Below, piece by piece: positions 1 through 6,799 of a stretch of 11,207 nucleotides of DNA. The notes beneath the pieces were generated by a model. It worked only from the letters and a program-made list of their open reading frames with translations, was not told the DNA's origin and searched no databases. The stretch is from the NCBI GenBank assembly GCA_002419215.1, contig DIFQ01000138.1, positions 1 to 11,207 on the forward strand. The letters are read 5' to 3'. This stretch comes from Syntrophaceae bacterium UBA5744 (lineage in GTDB: Bacteria; Desulfobacterota; Syntrophia; Syntrophales; UBA2192). The first letter of the stretch is position 1, and every line of letters starts with the position of its first letter. Made by a program: the position numbers and the translations under genes.

Positions 1-94
1 GTCTACGATGTCGTGGCACTTAACAACTAGTGTCTAAATAAATTACTGATCTATTTGCTTGCATGTAAATAATCAATTAATTGTTTCTGCGTGA
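1..94. other. AT-rich intergenic stretch, no gene seen
   Basis: This stretch lies beyond the nrdD terminator and is clearly richer in A and T than the coding DNA around it. I see no start codon with a ribosome binding site, no tRNA-like fold and no long repeat. A 10-bp perfect palindrome, CAATTAATTG, sits at 74-83; it could be chance in such AT-rich DNA. Confidence 0.5.
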
Positions 95-146
95 TATAAA
101 ACAAACCGGGCCGCCGATGCGCTCGCAAGCGCCCCAGCAGCCCGGT
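95..146 (-). terminator. Rho-independent terminator of nrdD
   Basis: Reading the minus strand downstream of the nrdD stop, ACCGGGC (146-140) pairs perfectly with GCCCGGT (111-105). Inside lies a second hairpin, GCGCT-TGCG-AGCGC. The outer stem is followed at once by TTTGTTTTAT (104-95). A long GC-rich stem plus a U-rich tail about 30 bases past the stop is a standard intrinsic terminator. It implies that nrdD is transcribed alone, with no nrdG read through on the same message unless termination is partial. Confidence 0.8.
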
Positions 147-176
147 CTTTCTTCCCTATACCCGATACCCGGGATT

Positions 177-2336
177 TCAGCGTGCGACCCCCGACTGCTG
201 GGCGGTTTCCACGGGGTAGAGCCGCACGTCCTTCTCCTCCTTCTCCTCCGAAGCCGTGCCGTTGACGTGGTAGGTCTGCCGCAGCTCGAACTCGGCCTGC
301 TTTCCCTTGTTCCACTGCTTGACGGGCCGCAGGTAGCCCACGACGCGCGAGTAGATCTCGGTGGCCGCGTTGCAGTCGGGGCAGGCCACGATCTCGCCGC
401 GGATGTAGCCGTGGTCCGGGCAGACGCTGAAGGTCGGCGTCAGCGTGAAGTAGGGCATGTGGTAGGTCTCGCAGATCTTGCGCACGAGGACTTTCGCCGC
501 GATGGGCTCTGCGATGCGCTCGCCGATGAAGGTGTGAAACACGGTGCCGCCCGTGTACTTCACCTGGATCTCGTCCTGCAGATCGAGGGCCTCGAAGATG
601 TCGTCGGTGTAGTTCACCGGCAGCTGCGTCGAGTTGGTGTAGAAGGCGGGCCCGCCGTTCTCGTTGGCCGAGATGATGTCGGGGTATTTCTCCTTGTCGA
701 TCCGCGCGAGGCTGAAGGAGGTCCCCTCGGCCGGCGTGGCTTCCAGGTTGAAGTTGTTGCCCGTCTCGGCCTGGAACTCGAGGAGCCTGGCGTTCATGAA
801 GTCGAGCACGCGCTTGGCGAAGTCCATGCCTTCGCGATCGGCGATCGTCTTGCCCGTGAGATTCAGGCAGGCCTCGTTCATGCCCACCAGCCCGATCGTC
901 GAGAAGTGGTTCTTCCAGTAGCTTCCCATGCGCTCCCGGATGCCCCTCAGGTAGTGCTTCGTGTAGGGGTAGAGGTTGCGGTCCGTGAAGGCCTCCAGGA
1001 CCTTTCTCTTGATCTCGAGGCTCTCCTTGGCGTGGTACATGAGCTTTTCGAGGCGTTCGAAGAACTCGGCCTCGGAGCCGGCCAGGTAGCCCAGCCGGGG
1101 CATGTTGAGCGTGACGACGCCGATGGAGCCCGTGAGCGGGTTGGAGCCGAAGAGGCCGCCGCCGCGCTTGACGAGCTCGCGGTTGTCGATGCGAAGCCGG
1201 CAGCACATGCTGCGGGCATCCTCGGGGCTCATGTCGGAGTTGACGAAGTTCGAGAAGTAGGGCACGCCGTACTTGGCCGTCATCTCCCAGAGGCCGTCCA
1301 TCAGGGGGTTGTCCCAGTTGAAGTCCTTCGTGATGCTGTAGGTGGGGATGGGGAATGTGAAGACTCGGCCCTTCGCATCCCCCTCCGCCATCACCTCTAA
1401 GAACGCCTTGTTGAAAAGGTTCAGCTCTTCCTGGAACTCGCCGTAGGTCTCCTTCTTGGGCACGCCGCCGATGATGACGTTGCGGTCGGCGTAGTGCTTC
1501 GGCACGTTGACGTCGAGGGTCACGTTCGTAAACGGCGTCTGGAAGCCCACCCTCGTGGGGACGTTGATGTTGAAGATGAACTCCTGCAGGGCCTGCTTGA
1601 CTTCCTGGTAACTGAGCTTGTCGTAGCGGATGAAGGGCGCCAGCAGCGTGTCGAAGTTCGAGAAGGCCTGGGCGCCGGCCGCTTCCCCCTGGAGGGTGTA
1701 GAAGAAATTCACCACCTGCCCCAGGGCGCTGCGGAGGTGCTTTGCCGGGCGGCTTTCCACCTTGCCGGTGACGCCGCGGAAACCCTCGATGAGGAGATCG
1801 TAGAGGTCCCACCCGACGCAGTAGACCGAAAGGAGGCTCAGGTCGTGGATGTGGAAGTCGCCGTCGCTGTGCGCCTTCTTGATCTCGGGGGTGTAGATCT
1901 CGTTGAGCCAGTAGACCTTGCTCACCTCCGAGGAGATGTAGTTGTTGAGCCCCTGGAGGGAGTAATCCATGTTGGAGTTTTCGTTGATCTTCCAGTCCGC
2001 CTTGGAAAGGTACTGGTCCACCAGGTCGACTTCCATCTTGTTGATGACTTCACGCAGGCGGGCGTGCTGGTCACGGTAGATGATGTAGGCCTTGGCGGTT
2101 TTACGGTATGGAGACTGAAGCAGGGTCTCCTCGACGATGTCCTGGATTTCCTCGACGCTTGGAATCCGGTCGCCCAGGAGTTGCTCGGCCAGCGTGAGCA
2201 CCTTGATCGTCAGGCGCCGCGCGGTTCCCGAGTCGTATTCCTCCGTGGCTGCACCGGCTTTGGCAATGGCGTTGGTGATCTTCTCCGGGTCGAATTTGAC
2301 AACACGTCCGTCCCGCTTCCGAATTTGACTGAACAT
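177..2336 (-). CDS. nrdD: Anaerobic (class III) ribonucleoside-triphosphate reductase, NrdD
   Basis: A 719-residue oxygen-sensitive glycyl-radical enzyme that reduces ribonucleoside triphosphates to deoxy forms in the cytoplasm. Residues 1-95 form an ATP-cone (starting MFSQIRKRDGRVVKFDPEKI), the allosteric domain sensing dATP/ATP. The catalytic barrel follows: FHIHDL at 161, C173 in VYCVGWD, and the MCCR motif with C378/C379, one of which should be the thiyl-radical cysteine. The C-terminus has a metal-binding set C639/H642/C652/C655 and the glycyl-radical loop RVVGYL with Gly667. Length is normal for the family. The frame stays open 44 codons further upstream, but that stretch covers the promoter and operators and has no family similarity. 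ATG at 2336 is preceded by AAGGGGG and was chosen. The gene needs the radical-SAM activase NrdG, which is not in the window. Whether formate or a thioredoxin-type protein is the reductant cannot be judged from the motifs I checked. Confidence 0.97.
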   Translation of the reverse strand: MFSQIRKRDGRVVKFDPEKITNAIAKAGAATEEYDSGTARRLTIKVLTLAEQLLGDRIPSVEEIQDIVEETLLQSPYRKTAKAYIIYRDQHARLREVINKMEVDLVDQYLSKADWKINENSNMDYSLQGLNNYISSEVSKVYWLNEIYTPEIKKAHSDGDFHIHDLSLLSVYCVGWDLYDLLIEGFRGVTGKVESRPAKHLRSALGQVVNFFYTLQGEAAGAQAFSNFDTLLAPFIRYDKLSYQEVKQALQEFIFNINVPTRVGFQTPFTNVTLDVNVPKHYADRNVIIGGVPKKETYGEFQEELNLFNKAFLEVMAEGDAKGRVFTFPIPTYSITKDFNWDNPLMDGLWEMTAKYGVPYFSNFVNSDMSPEDARSMCCRLRIDNRELVKRGGGLFGSNPLTGSIGVVTLNMPRLGYLAGSEAEFFERLEKLMYHAKESLEIKRKVLEAFTDRNLYPYTKHYLRGIRERMGSYWKNHFSTIGLVGMNEACLNLTGKTIADREGMDFAKRVLDFMNARLLEFQAETGNNFNLEATPAEGTSFSLARIDKEKYPDIISANENGGPAFYTNSTQLPVNYTDDIFEALDLQDEIQVKYTGGTVFHTFIGERIAEPIAAKVLVRKICETYHMPYFTLTPTFSVCPDHGYIRGEIVACPDCNAATEIYSRVVGYLRPVKQWNKGKQAEFELRQTYHVNGTASEEKEEKDVRLYPVETAQQSGVAR

Positions 2337-2342
2337 TCGGTT

Positions 2343-2349
2343 CCCCCTT
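2343..2349 (-). promoter_or_regulatory. Ribosome binding site of nrdD
   Basis: On the minus strand AAGGGGG lies 6 bases before the ATG at 2336. It supports the short 719-residue start over upstream in-frame starts, which would lie within the promoter and operator region. Confidence 0.7.
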
Positions 2350-2432
2350 TGCTTAGATTTTATAGAACGCGAGCCTGAGATTGAGATGGACAGGAGTAGG
2401 TTTGCGTCCCCTCTACGCAAAGTGTCCGTGTC

Positions 2433-2448
2433 GCACAAGATATAGTGG
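2433..2448 (-). promoter_or_regulatory. NrdR box (proximal to nrdD)
   Basis: GCACAAGATATAGTGG (plus-strand reading) matches the published NrdR-box consensus acaCwAtATaTwGtgt at 13 of 16 positions, including every strongly conserved core base. NrdR is the Zn-finger/ATP-cone repressor of ribonucleotide reductase genes. The site would cover the predicted transcription start just downstream of the -10 hexamer. Confidence 0.75.
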
Positions 2449-2452
2449 TGCA

Positions 2453-2481
2453 ATTTTGATGCAAACACTACATCTAGTCAA
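2453..2481 (-). promoter_or_regulatory. Sigma70-like promoter of nrdD
   Basis: On the minus strand TTGACT (2481-2476) and CAAAAT (2458-2453) are separated by exactly 17 bases. The predicted start of transcription near 2446 gives a leader of about 110 bases. Both NrdR boxes overlap or flank the promoter, as expected for simple repression. Confidence 0.6.
2465..2480 (-). promoter_or_regulatory. NrdR box (distal to nrdD)
   Basis: ACACTACATCTAGTCA (plus-strand reading) matches the NrdR consensus at 12 of 16 positions with the core bases intact. It lies 32 bp from the first box, about three helical turns, so both face the same side of the DNA. This is the tandem arrangement known for NrdR regulation. 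It overlaps the -35 hexamer. Confidence 0.72.
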
Positions 2482-2598
2482 GAAAAAATTTAAAAATTCT
2501 TTTTGAGTTTTGGGTACGAATCAACTGCCCGAAATAATTTGCAATTTCACGCAGCGATCCTGCCTCTCCGGCCGGACGGTGAAAAATTTCTCGAGGGT

Positions 2599-2733
2599 GT
2601 CACAGAGCGTCAATTCCGGGTAAGTGCCTGTTTTTTGACGGGGTTCGATGAAGAATCCAGCCCGAGAGGCCCTCCGGGAGTACGTTTCGGGGCTTTTACC
2701 ACCATTTTGACGGTGTCCCTCAAAGCGTCAAAA
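2599..2733. repeat. Imperfect direct repeat with TTGACG/CGTCAA inverted motifs
   Basis: CGTCAA occurs at 2608-2613 and 2726-2731, and its complement TTGACG at 2635-2640 and 2707-2712. The last pair extends to a perfect 8-bp dyad, TTTTGACG (2705-2712) with CGTCAAAA (2726-2733), around a 13-base loop. In addition a GGTGTC...AGCGTCAA unit appears twice about 118 bp apart, differing by a 2-base gap and a few substitutions. No T-run follows the dyad on either strand, so it is not a standard terminator. It may be the worn end of a mobile element; that is inference. Confidence 0.45.
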
Positions 2734-2945
2734 AAACATACCAGATGTGGGGGTCCAAAACTGCACCTGGTGCCAGATGTTGCGGTTTGAGTCCCCGTTG
2801 CCGAGAAGGGTAACGGTTTCGGAACGGAAAATCAATACCAGATTAATGACAGGGTCCGGGAGCGGAAAAAAAGTATCGGAGTGCCTGGGTGTTTAAGTGT
2901 CATCATTCCTGTTGCGGGTCGAGACTGTCGATAAAAATCTGCAAA

Positions 2946-2964
2946 TTGTAAAATATCCTTACAA
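2946..2964. promoter_or_regulatory. 19-bp perfect dyad, possible operator
   Basis: TTGTAA (2946-2951) and TTACAA (2959-2964) form a perfect 6-bp inverted repeat around AATATCC, in AT-rich non-coding DNA. The geometry would suit a dimeric helix-turn-helix regulator. No well-formed promoter is adjacent, and such short dyads can arise by chance in AT-rich DNA. Confidence 0.2.
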
Positions 2965-3650
2965 AAGAGGGTATTTAGATAATAGTTAACGATTTCGAAT
3001 ACATATTAATGATTTTCTCCGGGGCCACAGATAAACCGTCGGAGATGTTTACGATTATTGTGGGCTGCCGGAAGGGTGATTCTTTATAATGCCAAGTGAT
3101 ATCAACTGATTGCGAGATTGGCCCCGAAGTTGCCATATATAAAAGGCTGTCTCTTCAGGCTCTCCATGGGGTGAGGTCGAACAACAGATTCGAACCGTTT
3201 ATAATAATCGCATTGGAACCGTCCGATGTGCAGCATAATGAGGGAGCCATGATTCTCAAGTTCACCATCCATTGCCCGGTGGAATGTGTGCCTTGCCATC
3301 GGGCCTGAGGCGTCGTCTTCCTTCCCCCGCTTTCACCCTGGTGTCAATTCGACGATCGCGCCGGATTCCCCCTCGCCATGAGATCCCCATTCCGCATCCG
3401 GCATCGGCATTTCTTCACGGGGCTGACTCGAGCAGGTCATCGGGGGGACCGATCCATCCGTCATTCCATAAACCAATCTCGAAAGCAGCATTACAAAAGC
3501 GGGATCTGGCGGCAGCTCGCGGCTGCTGTCCCCGCGGGGGATGAGTCATCACGGTGCGGTTTGCACGAGCGTTTAAATCTGTCGGGGCGATCTCTGTCCG
3601 ACGGCACTGCCCGGCGTGTGAACCCGGGGCAACGGTTTTCAGAAGGACGA

Positions 3651-3657
3651 AAGGAGG
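3651..3657 (+). promoter_or_regulatory. Ribosome binding site fixing the start at 3666
   Basis: AAGGAGG lies 8 bases before ATG at 3666. It decides the start: the frame is open upstream to 3378, but only this ATG has both a strong Shine-Dalgarno sequence and a signal peptide directly after it. Confidence 0.8.
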
Positions 3658-3665
3658 AAACGGGT

Positions 3666-5438
3666 ATGAGGACAAAACAACTCTTGAGGACAGGGGTCGT
3701 GTTTTTCTGTTTCGTGATCCTTGTCTTCATCAGCCTGCCGCAGCCCGCCGGAGCAGGCGACAAGGAACTTGTTGAGAGCTTCTGGAAAAATGATTACGGC
3801 AACATCACGCTGCCATCGGATCCGTCCGTCTTTTCCTGGGAGCTGCTGGCGAAGGCGAAACCCGATGAGTGCTTCTATGGCATCGGTGATTCAAGAAACG
3901 ATTTTGTGTATCCCGGTGATCTCTCGAGCTGTCCTGCTCCGGGACAGCCCAAGGTCAACCAGGCCTATGTCTGGGGCATGGTCAAGTCAGGCGATAACAT
4001 CTGGTTCGGAACTGTCGCCAACACCCTCTGCCAGGTGCTCGATTCCTTCGCAGGGTTAGGAATCGAGATTCCTCCGACCAAAGACTGGGTTTGCGAGGGT
4101 GGGGGAAAAGATTCACGTCCTCCCCGGATTTTCGTCTACAACACAAAGAGCAAGCAGCTGTTCGACATGACTTCAACAGTATTGGAATACAGCGCGGATG
4201 ACAAAGAACGCCTTGAAAAAACCACAGGGCTGCGGTCCGCAGGAGCCTTCGGCAACGTCGTTTTCCTGGGCGGGATTGCGGGATTTTTTGGCGAGAAAGG
4301 AGTAAACATTTTTGCCTTCAAGGCGGACACGATGGAGTACTTGGGCTCTGAGAACCATCCGGAACTGAGCAACATCCGCCAGTGGCAGGTGATCAATAAG
4401 CAACTCTATGTCGGTGTGGGAGTCCCCGGCGCGACGTTGCCTGACGGCAGAAAGCTCAGTACGGGGCAGATCTGGCGCTGGATCGGCAGTGCAGACAGGC
4501 CATTTCGGTTCCAGACCGTCGGGGTATTGGGGGCGGACCCTGCTTACATTGCCGAGCACAAGGGCCGCATATTTGTGTCGACATGGGGTGCGCCGCGCAG
4601 TTTTGAAGGTGCAACGCTATACATGAGTCCCCTCTTCGGGTCCGACCAGCGACTCGGTCCCGAGGATTCAGGCGGATGGACGATAGTCTGGAACATCCAC
4701 AATAACTACGAGGTCGAACGGGCAGCCTTCTACTATGGCGGGGCCCTGGCCTCCTACGGCGCCTACCTTTACTGGGGTACCATGACCATTCCCGGGGCAG
4801 GACTCATGCTGTTTCCTCTCGAACATCCGGCGTGCAAACTGGATACGGCGGGGACGATCACGGCATTCCTTGCTACCTACAGGCCCATCCACATCTTTCG
4901 GGGCAAGGACTTCGGCAAGAAGAATCAGAGGATCGAGCTTCTCTACGGGTCTCCGAAATTGCCCAAACTCAACGACTCCACCTGCAAGTGGGAGATCGTG
5001 CCGAACGCGGCCGGTCAGGTCCCCAGGTTCGGTCTTGCCGGCATGAACAATTTCTTCAACAACTACACCTGGTGGATGGAGCGCTACCACGGCAGGCTCT
5101 TTGTCGGGACGATGGACTTTCTCTACGTCGCCGGCAGTTTCCTGGATGCCTTCGGAGTCACCATCCCCGAGGAGATCAAGAACTTCGCTCACCCCTTCAG
5201 CGGGGCCGATCTCCACAGCTTCGTGTCGCTCGACCTGCCCGCCCTCCCGGTGAGCCTGAACGGGTTGGGTAATTACCTCAACTACGGAATCCGTACGATG
5301 GTGGCCGACGACTTCCTCTATCTGGGGACGGCCAACCCCATGAATCTTGCGACGGAGCCCGGTCAGCCCCAGGGAGGCTGGGAACTCTACAAGTTGCGAA
5401 TCGAAGATGACGTGTACGATCCCGGTGTCACTGAATGA
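3666..5438 (+). CDS. Secreted protein of unknown function with about seven blade-like repeats
   Basis: A 590-residue protein whose family I do not recognise. The N-terminus is a Sec signal peptide: MRTKQLLR, a hydrophobic stretch at about 10-24, and an AGA-G cleavage site after residue 30. There is no lipobox and no later membrane segment, so it should be released to the periplasm or outside. The mature part repeats a motif of the type 'h-G-x-L/I-aromatic-hydrophobic-G-T ... G-x-x-L/I-aromatic': NIWFGTV (111), NVVFLGG (197), QLYVGVG (246), RIFVSTWG (301), YLYWGTM (367), RLFVGTMD (477) and FLYLGTAN (550), each followed by a strand such as IFVYN, NIFAFK, QIWRW, TLYMSP, GLMLFP, DLHSFV or WELYKL. 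Seven such units suggest a beta-propeller; this is inference. Six cysteines remain after cleavage (69, 89, 122, 143, 390, 440) and could form disulfides. It stands alone, bounded by a long gap and a terminator. Confidence 0.85.
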   Translation: MRTKQLLRTGVVFFCFVILVFISLPQPAGAGDKELVESFWKNDYGNITLPSDPSVFSWELLAKAKPDECFYGIGDSRNDFVYPGDLSSCPAPGQPKVNQAYVWGMVKSGDNIWFGTVANTLCQVLDSFAGLGIEIPPTKDWVCEGGGKDSRPPRIFVYNTKSKQLFDMTSTVLEYSADDKERLEKTTGLRSAGAFGNVVFLGGIAGFFGEKGVNIFAFKADTMEYLGSENHPELSNIRQWQVINKQLYVGVGVPGATLPDGRKLSTGQIWRWIGSADRPFRFQTVGVLGADPAYIAEHKGRIFVSTWGAPRSFEGATLYMSPLFGSDQRLGPEDSGGWTIVWNIHNNYEVERAAFYYGGALASYGAYLYWGTMTIPGAGLMLFPLEHPACKLDTAGTITAFLATYRPIHIFRGKDFGKKNQRIELLYGSPKLPKLNDSTCKWEIVPNAAGQVPRFGLAGMNNFFNNYTWWMERYHGRLFVGTMDFLYVAGSFLDAFGVTIPEEIKNFAHPFSGADLHSFVSLDLPALPVSLNGLGNYLNYGIRTMVADDFLYLGTANPMNLATEPGQPQGGWELYKLRIEDDVYDPGVTE

Positions 5439-5498
5439 TGTGAGGGCTTGACTACCCTGCCATTCGGTCTTCGACGATACGGAACGGTAATTCCTCCC

Positions 5499-5527
5499 GG
5501 GGCGGTGGCAAAATCACCGCCCCTTTT
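5499..5527 (+). terminator. Rho-independent terminator after the secreted-protein gene
   Basis: GGGGCGGTG (5499-5507) pairs perfectly with CACCGCCCC (5515-5523) around a 7-base loop, followed by TTTT (5524-5527). It lies about 60 bases past the stop codon at 5438, so it ends this transcript before the methyltransferase gene. Confidence 0.85.
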
Positions 5528-5559
5528 CATCCCGCACCCCGGCATGGATCGAAAAAAAC

Positions 5560-5588
5560 TTTACCTCTGAAAATAAGGCGTGTATAGC
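5560..5588 (+). promoter_or_regulatory. Possible promoter of the methyltransferase gene
   Basis: TTTACC (5560-5565) and TATAGC (5583-5588) are 17 bases apart, each matching four of six sigma70 consensus bases. The position just after the upstream terminator is right for a new transcript. If real, transcription starts near 5595, which would exclude the GTG at 5580 as a start codon. In the leader TTCCCCG (5604-5610) can pair with CGGGGAA (5631-5637). Confidence 0.35.
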
Positions 5589-5702
5589 AAGGTGCCTCAG
5601 GCATTCCCCGTCACCGCAATCCTCTCCCGCCGGGGAAGAGAAAGATCGGCAAAACGGCGGTTGCAGGCGGCGGAAAGGGAAAATCAAGGCGACGCTCCTC
5701 GT

Positions 5703-6425
5703 ATGGCACCCGAAAAGAAGAATCAGATGGATAAACGGCCCAAAGTCATCCGGCCTCTTTTCAACCGGATGGCGGCCACCTACGACCGGGGAAACCGCGC
5801 GCTGTCGCTCCTGATCGACCAGATCTGGCGGCGCCGGACCGTGAGCGCTCTCGGCATCCGTGACGGCCAGTACATCCTCGACATTGCCACGGGGACGGCC
5901 GACATGGCCATCGAGGCGGCGCGCCAGGCCGACTGCCGGGTCGCAGGCATCGATCTCTCCGAGGAGATGCTCCGCGTTGCCCGTGGGAAGAACGCGCAGA
6001 GCCCCTTTCCCGGCCGGTGTTTCTTCCTGCAGGGCGACGGGACCCGGACGCCTTTTCGGGACGGCAGCTTCAACCATGCCATGATCAGCTTCGGCGTCCG
6101 CAACGTCCAGGACATGGACGGCCTCTTCCGGGAGACCCTTCGCATTCTGAAACCGGGGGGCCGCTTTGCCATCCTGGAGTTTTCCCTGCCCGAGGCTCCC
6201 GTCATCCGCCAGGTCTATCTTTTTTACTTCAAGCGGGTCCTTCCACTTATCGGCGCCGTTGTGGCCGGGAGGAAGGAGCCCTACTTCTACCTGCGCGACT
6301 CCGTTCTGGACTTCGAGCCGCCGCGAGCACTGGAAGAACGGATCAGGCGGAACGGTTTCCGCCTGATCCTGTCGCGCCCCTTCACCTTCGGCATCTGCCA
6401 CCTCTACGTGGCGGAAAAACCCTGA
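5703..6425 (+). CDS. menG: UbiE/MenG-family C-methyltransferase (probable demethylmenaquinone methyltransferase)
   Basis: A 240-residue SAM-dependent methyltransferase that should add the ring methyl group in the last step of menaquinone synthesis. Class I Rossmann motifs are clear: YILDIATGTADMAIEAA (SAM loop, about residue 58), VAGIDLSEEM (acidic residue binding the SAM ribose), GVRNVQD and LKPGGRFAILEFS, the second UbiE signature. The first UbiE signature, normally Y-D-x-M-N-...-S-x3-H-x2-W, is present as YDRGNRALSLLIDQIW, so Met is Gly and His is Asp here. Menaquinone rather than ubiquinone is preferred because the window suggests an anaerobe; the sequence alone cannot separate the two. 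The start is uncertain: ATG 5703 and ATG 5727 (232 residues) both fit, neither has a strong ribosome binding site, and a GTG at 5580 is open in frame. No other menaquinone gene is adjacent. Confidence 0.88.
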   Translation: MAPEKKNQMDKRPKVIRPLFNRMAATYDRGNRALSLLIDQIWRRRTVSALGIRDGQYILDIATGTADMAIEAARQADCRVAGIDLSEEMLRVARGKNAQSPFPGRCFFLQGDGTRTPFRDGSFNHAMISFGVRNVQDMDGLFRETLRILKPGGRFAILEFSLPEAPVIRQVYLFYFKRVLPLIGAVVAGRKEPYFYLRDSVLDFEPPRALEERIRRNGFRLILSRPFTFGICHLYVAEKP

Positions 6426-6434
6426 GCACGGGCT

Positions 6435-6466
6435 TAGGGTCCAGGGTTCGGGTTCAGGGTACAGGG
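6435..6466. repeat. Degenerate tandem AGGGTTC-like heptamers
   Basis: Immediately after the methyltransferase stop the sequence steps through TAGGGTCC, AGGGTTC, GGGTTC, AGGGTAC and AGGG: about four to five worn copies of a short unit. Low-complexity runs of this type occur between genes in many GC-rich bacteria. No function can be read from it. Confidence 0.5.
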
Positions 6467-6691
6467 CAACAGGCTTCACTTCTGCTGCACCCGCCACTTC
6501 TTCACGGGTCTTCTTTGCCCCTTGCATTCGCCCGCCCTTTTGTTCATAATTCATTCGTCACTTCTTACTGCTGTTGTCGTGGTTCATCTCTTCATCACGT
6601 AACCCTGATCGAAGCATACACGGGACCGTCCCGAACTTTCGGCAAGATCTCTTTTCGTGAGGTTTTCCCTGTGAAGGATGCCTTCCTTGAT

Positions 6692-6770
6692 CTCCCTCTC
6701 CCTTGAGGGGAGAGCCCTTCGACGTGCTCAGGGCCGTGAGTTTATCGAACGGGGCCGGGGTGAGGGTGAC
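6692..6770. repeat. Dispersed-type hairpin repeat interrupted by a second repeat
   Basis: CTCTCCC (6696-6702) pairs with GGGAGAG (6708-6714). The piece 6692-6714, joined to 6753-6770 (GGCCGGGGTGAGGGTGA), resembles a CCCTCTCCCTTGAGGGGAGAGGG...GGGTGAGGG intergenic repeat that I recall as common in bacterial genomes. Between the halves sits 6715-6752, which begins CCCTTCGACGTGCTCAGG and ends TCGAACGG. It resembles another widespread 'CCCTTCGACAAGCTCAGG' stem-loop repeat, with CTCA/TGAG and TTCGA/TCGAA pairings. Recognition of both families is from memory and needs a search. Confidence 0.55.
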
Positions 6771-6788
6771 GGGACCTTTTCCCTATAC

Positions 6789-6793
6789 GGAGG
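6789..6793 (+). promoter_or_regulatory. Ribosome binding site fixing the start at 6800
   Basis: GGAGG abuts an ATG at 6794 with no spacer but lies 6 bases before a second ATG at 6800. Normal spacing favours 6800, which also gives a conventional family start, MKALGI. Confidence 0.7.
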
Positions 6794-6799
6794 ATGCCT

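Larger units (their letters stand above)
2482..3650. other. Long intergenic region without a convincing gene
   Basis: About 1.2 kb between the divergent nrdD promoter and the secreted-protein gene. Short open frames exist (for example 2503-2790 and 3096-3308) but lack ribosome binding sites, start poorly and resemble no family I know. The left part holds paired TTGACG/CGTCAA motifs and an imperfect direct repeat. The middle (about 2930-3100) is AT-rich with a TTGTAA-N7-TTACAA dyad. The right part is GC-richer and leads into the gene at 3666. I see no tRNA or recognisable riboswitch. Confidence 0.5.
6426..6787. other. Intergenic region rich in small repeats
   Basis: Between the methyltransferase and the giant activase-like gene I find no gene. 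The left end carries degenerate AGGGTTC-like units, the middle is C/T-rich without clear structure, and the right end carries a hairpin repeat with a second repeat lying within it. No terminator with a T-run follows the methyltransferase stop, and I could not identify a convincing promoter for the gene at 6800. Confidence 0.5.

Noticed and set aside
73..1812. Long antisense reading frame (579 codons) over nrdD
   Set aside because: It is a GC-rich shadow of nrdD in another frame. It is rich in Arg, Gly, Pro and His in low-complexity runs, has no family similarity, and the nrdD frame is certain from its motifs.
2503..2790. 95-codon small gene
   Set aside because: It begins with TTG without a ribosome binding site, overlaps the repeat block, and its predicted product resembles no family I know.
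3165..3202. tRNA-like fragment (GATTCGAACC resembling a T-arm)
   Set aside because: No acceptor stem, anticodon arm or D-arm can be formed around it.
3608..3638. Attenuator or terminator just before the gene at 3666
   Set aside because: TGCCCGG and CCGGGGCA can pair with a bulge and TTTT follows a few bases later, but the stem is short and the T-run is detached, so it is too weak to call.
3378..3665. N-terminal extension of the secreted protein
   Set aside because: The added 96 residues are basic and low in order, and would bury a clear signal peptide. The strong AAGGAGG before ATG 3666 settles the start.
5514..6554. 346-codon minus-strand frame opposite the methyltransferase
   Set aside because: It spans the terminator and the intergenic repeats and has no recognisable motif; the plus-strand UbiE motifs are unambiguous.
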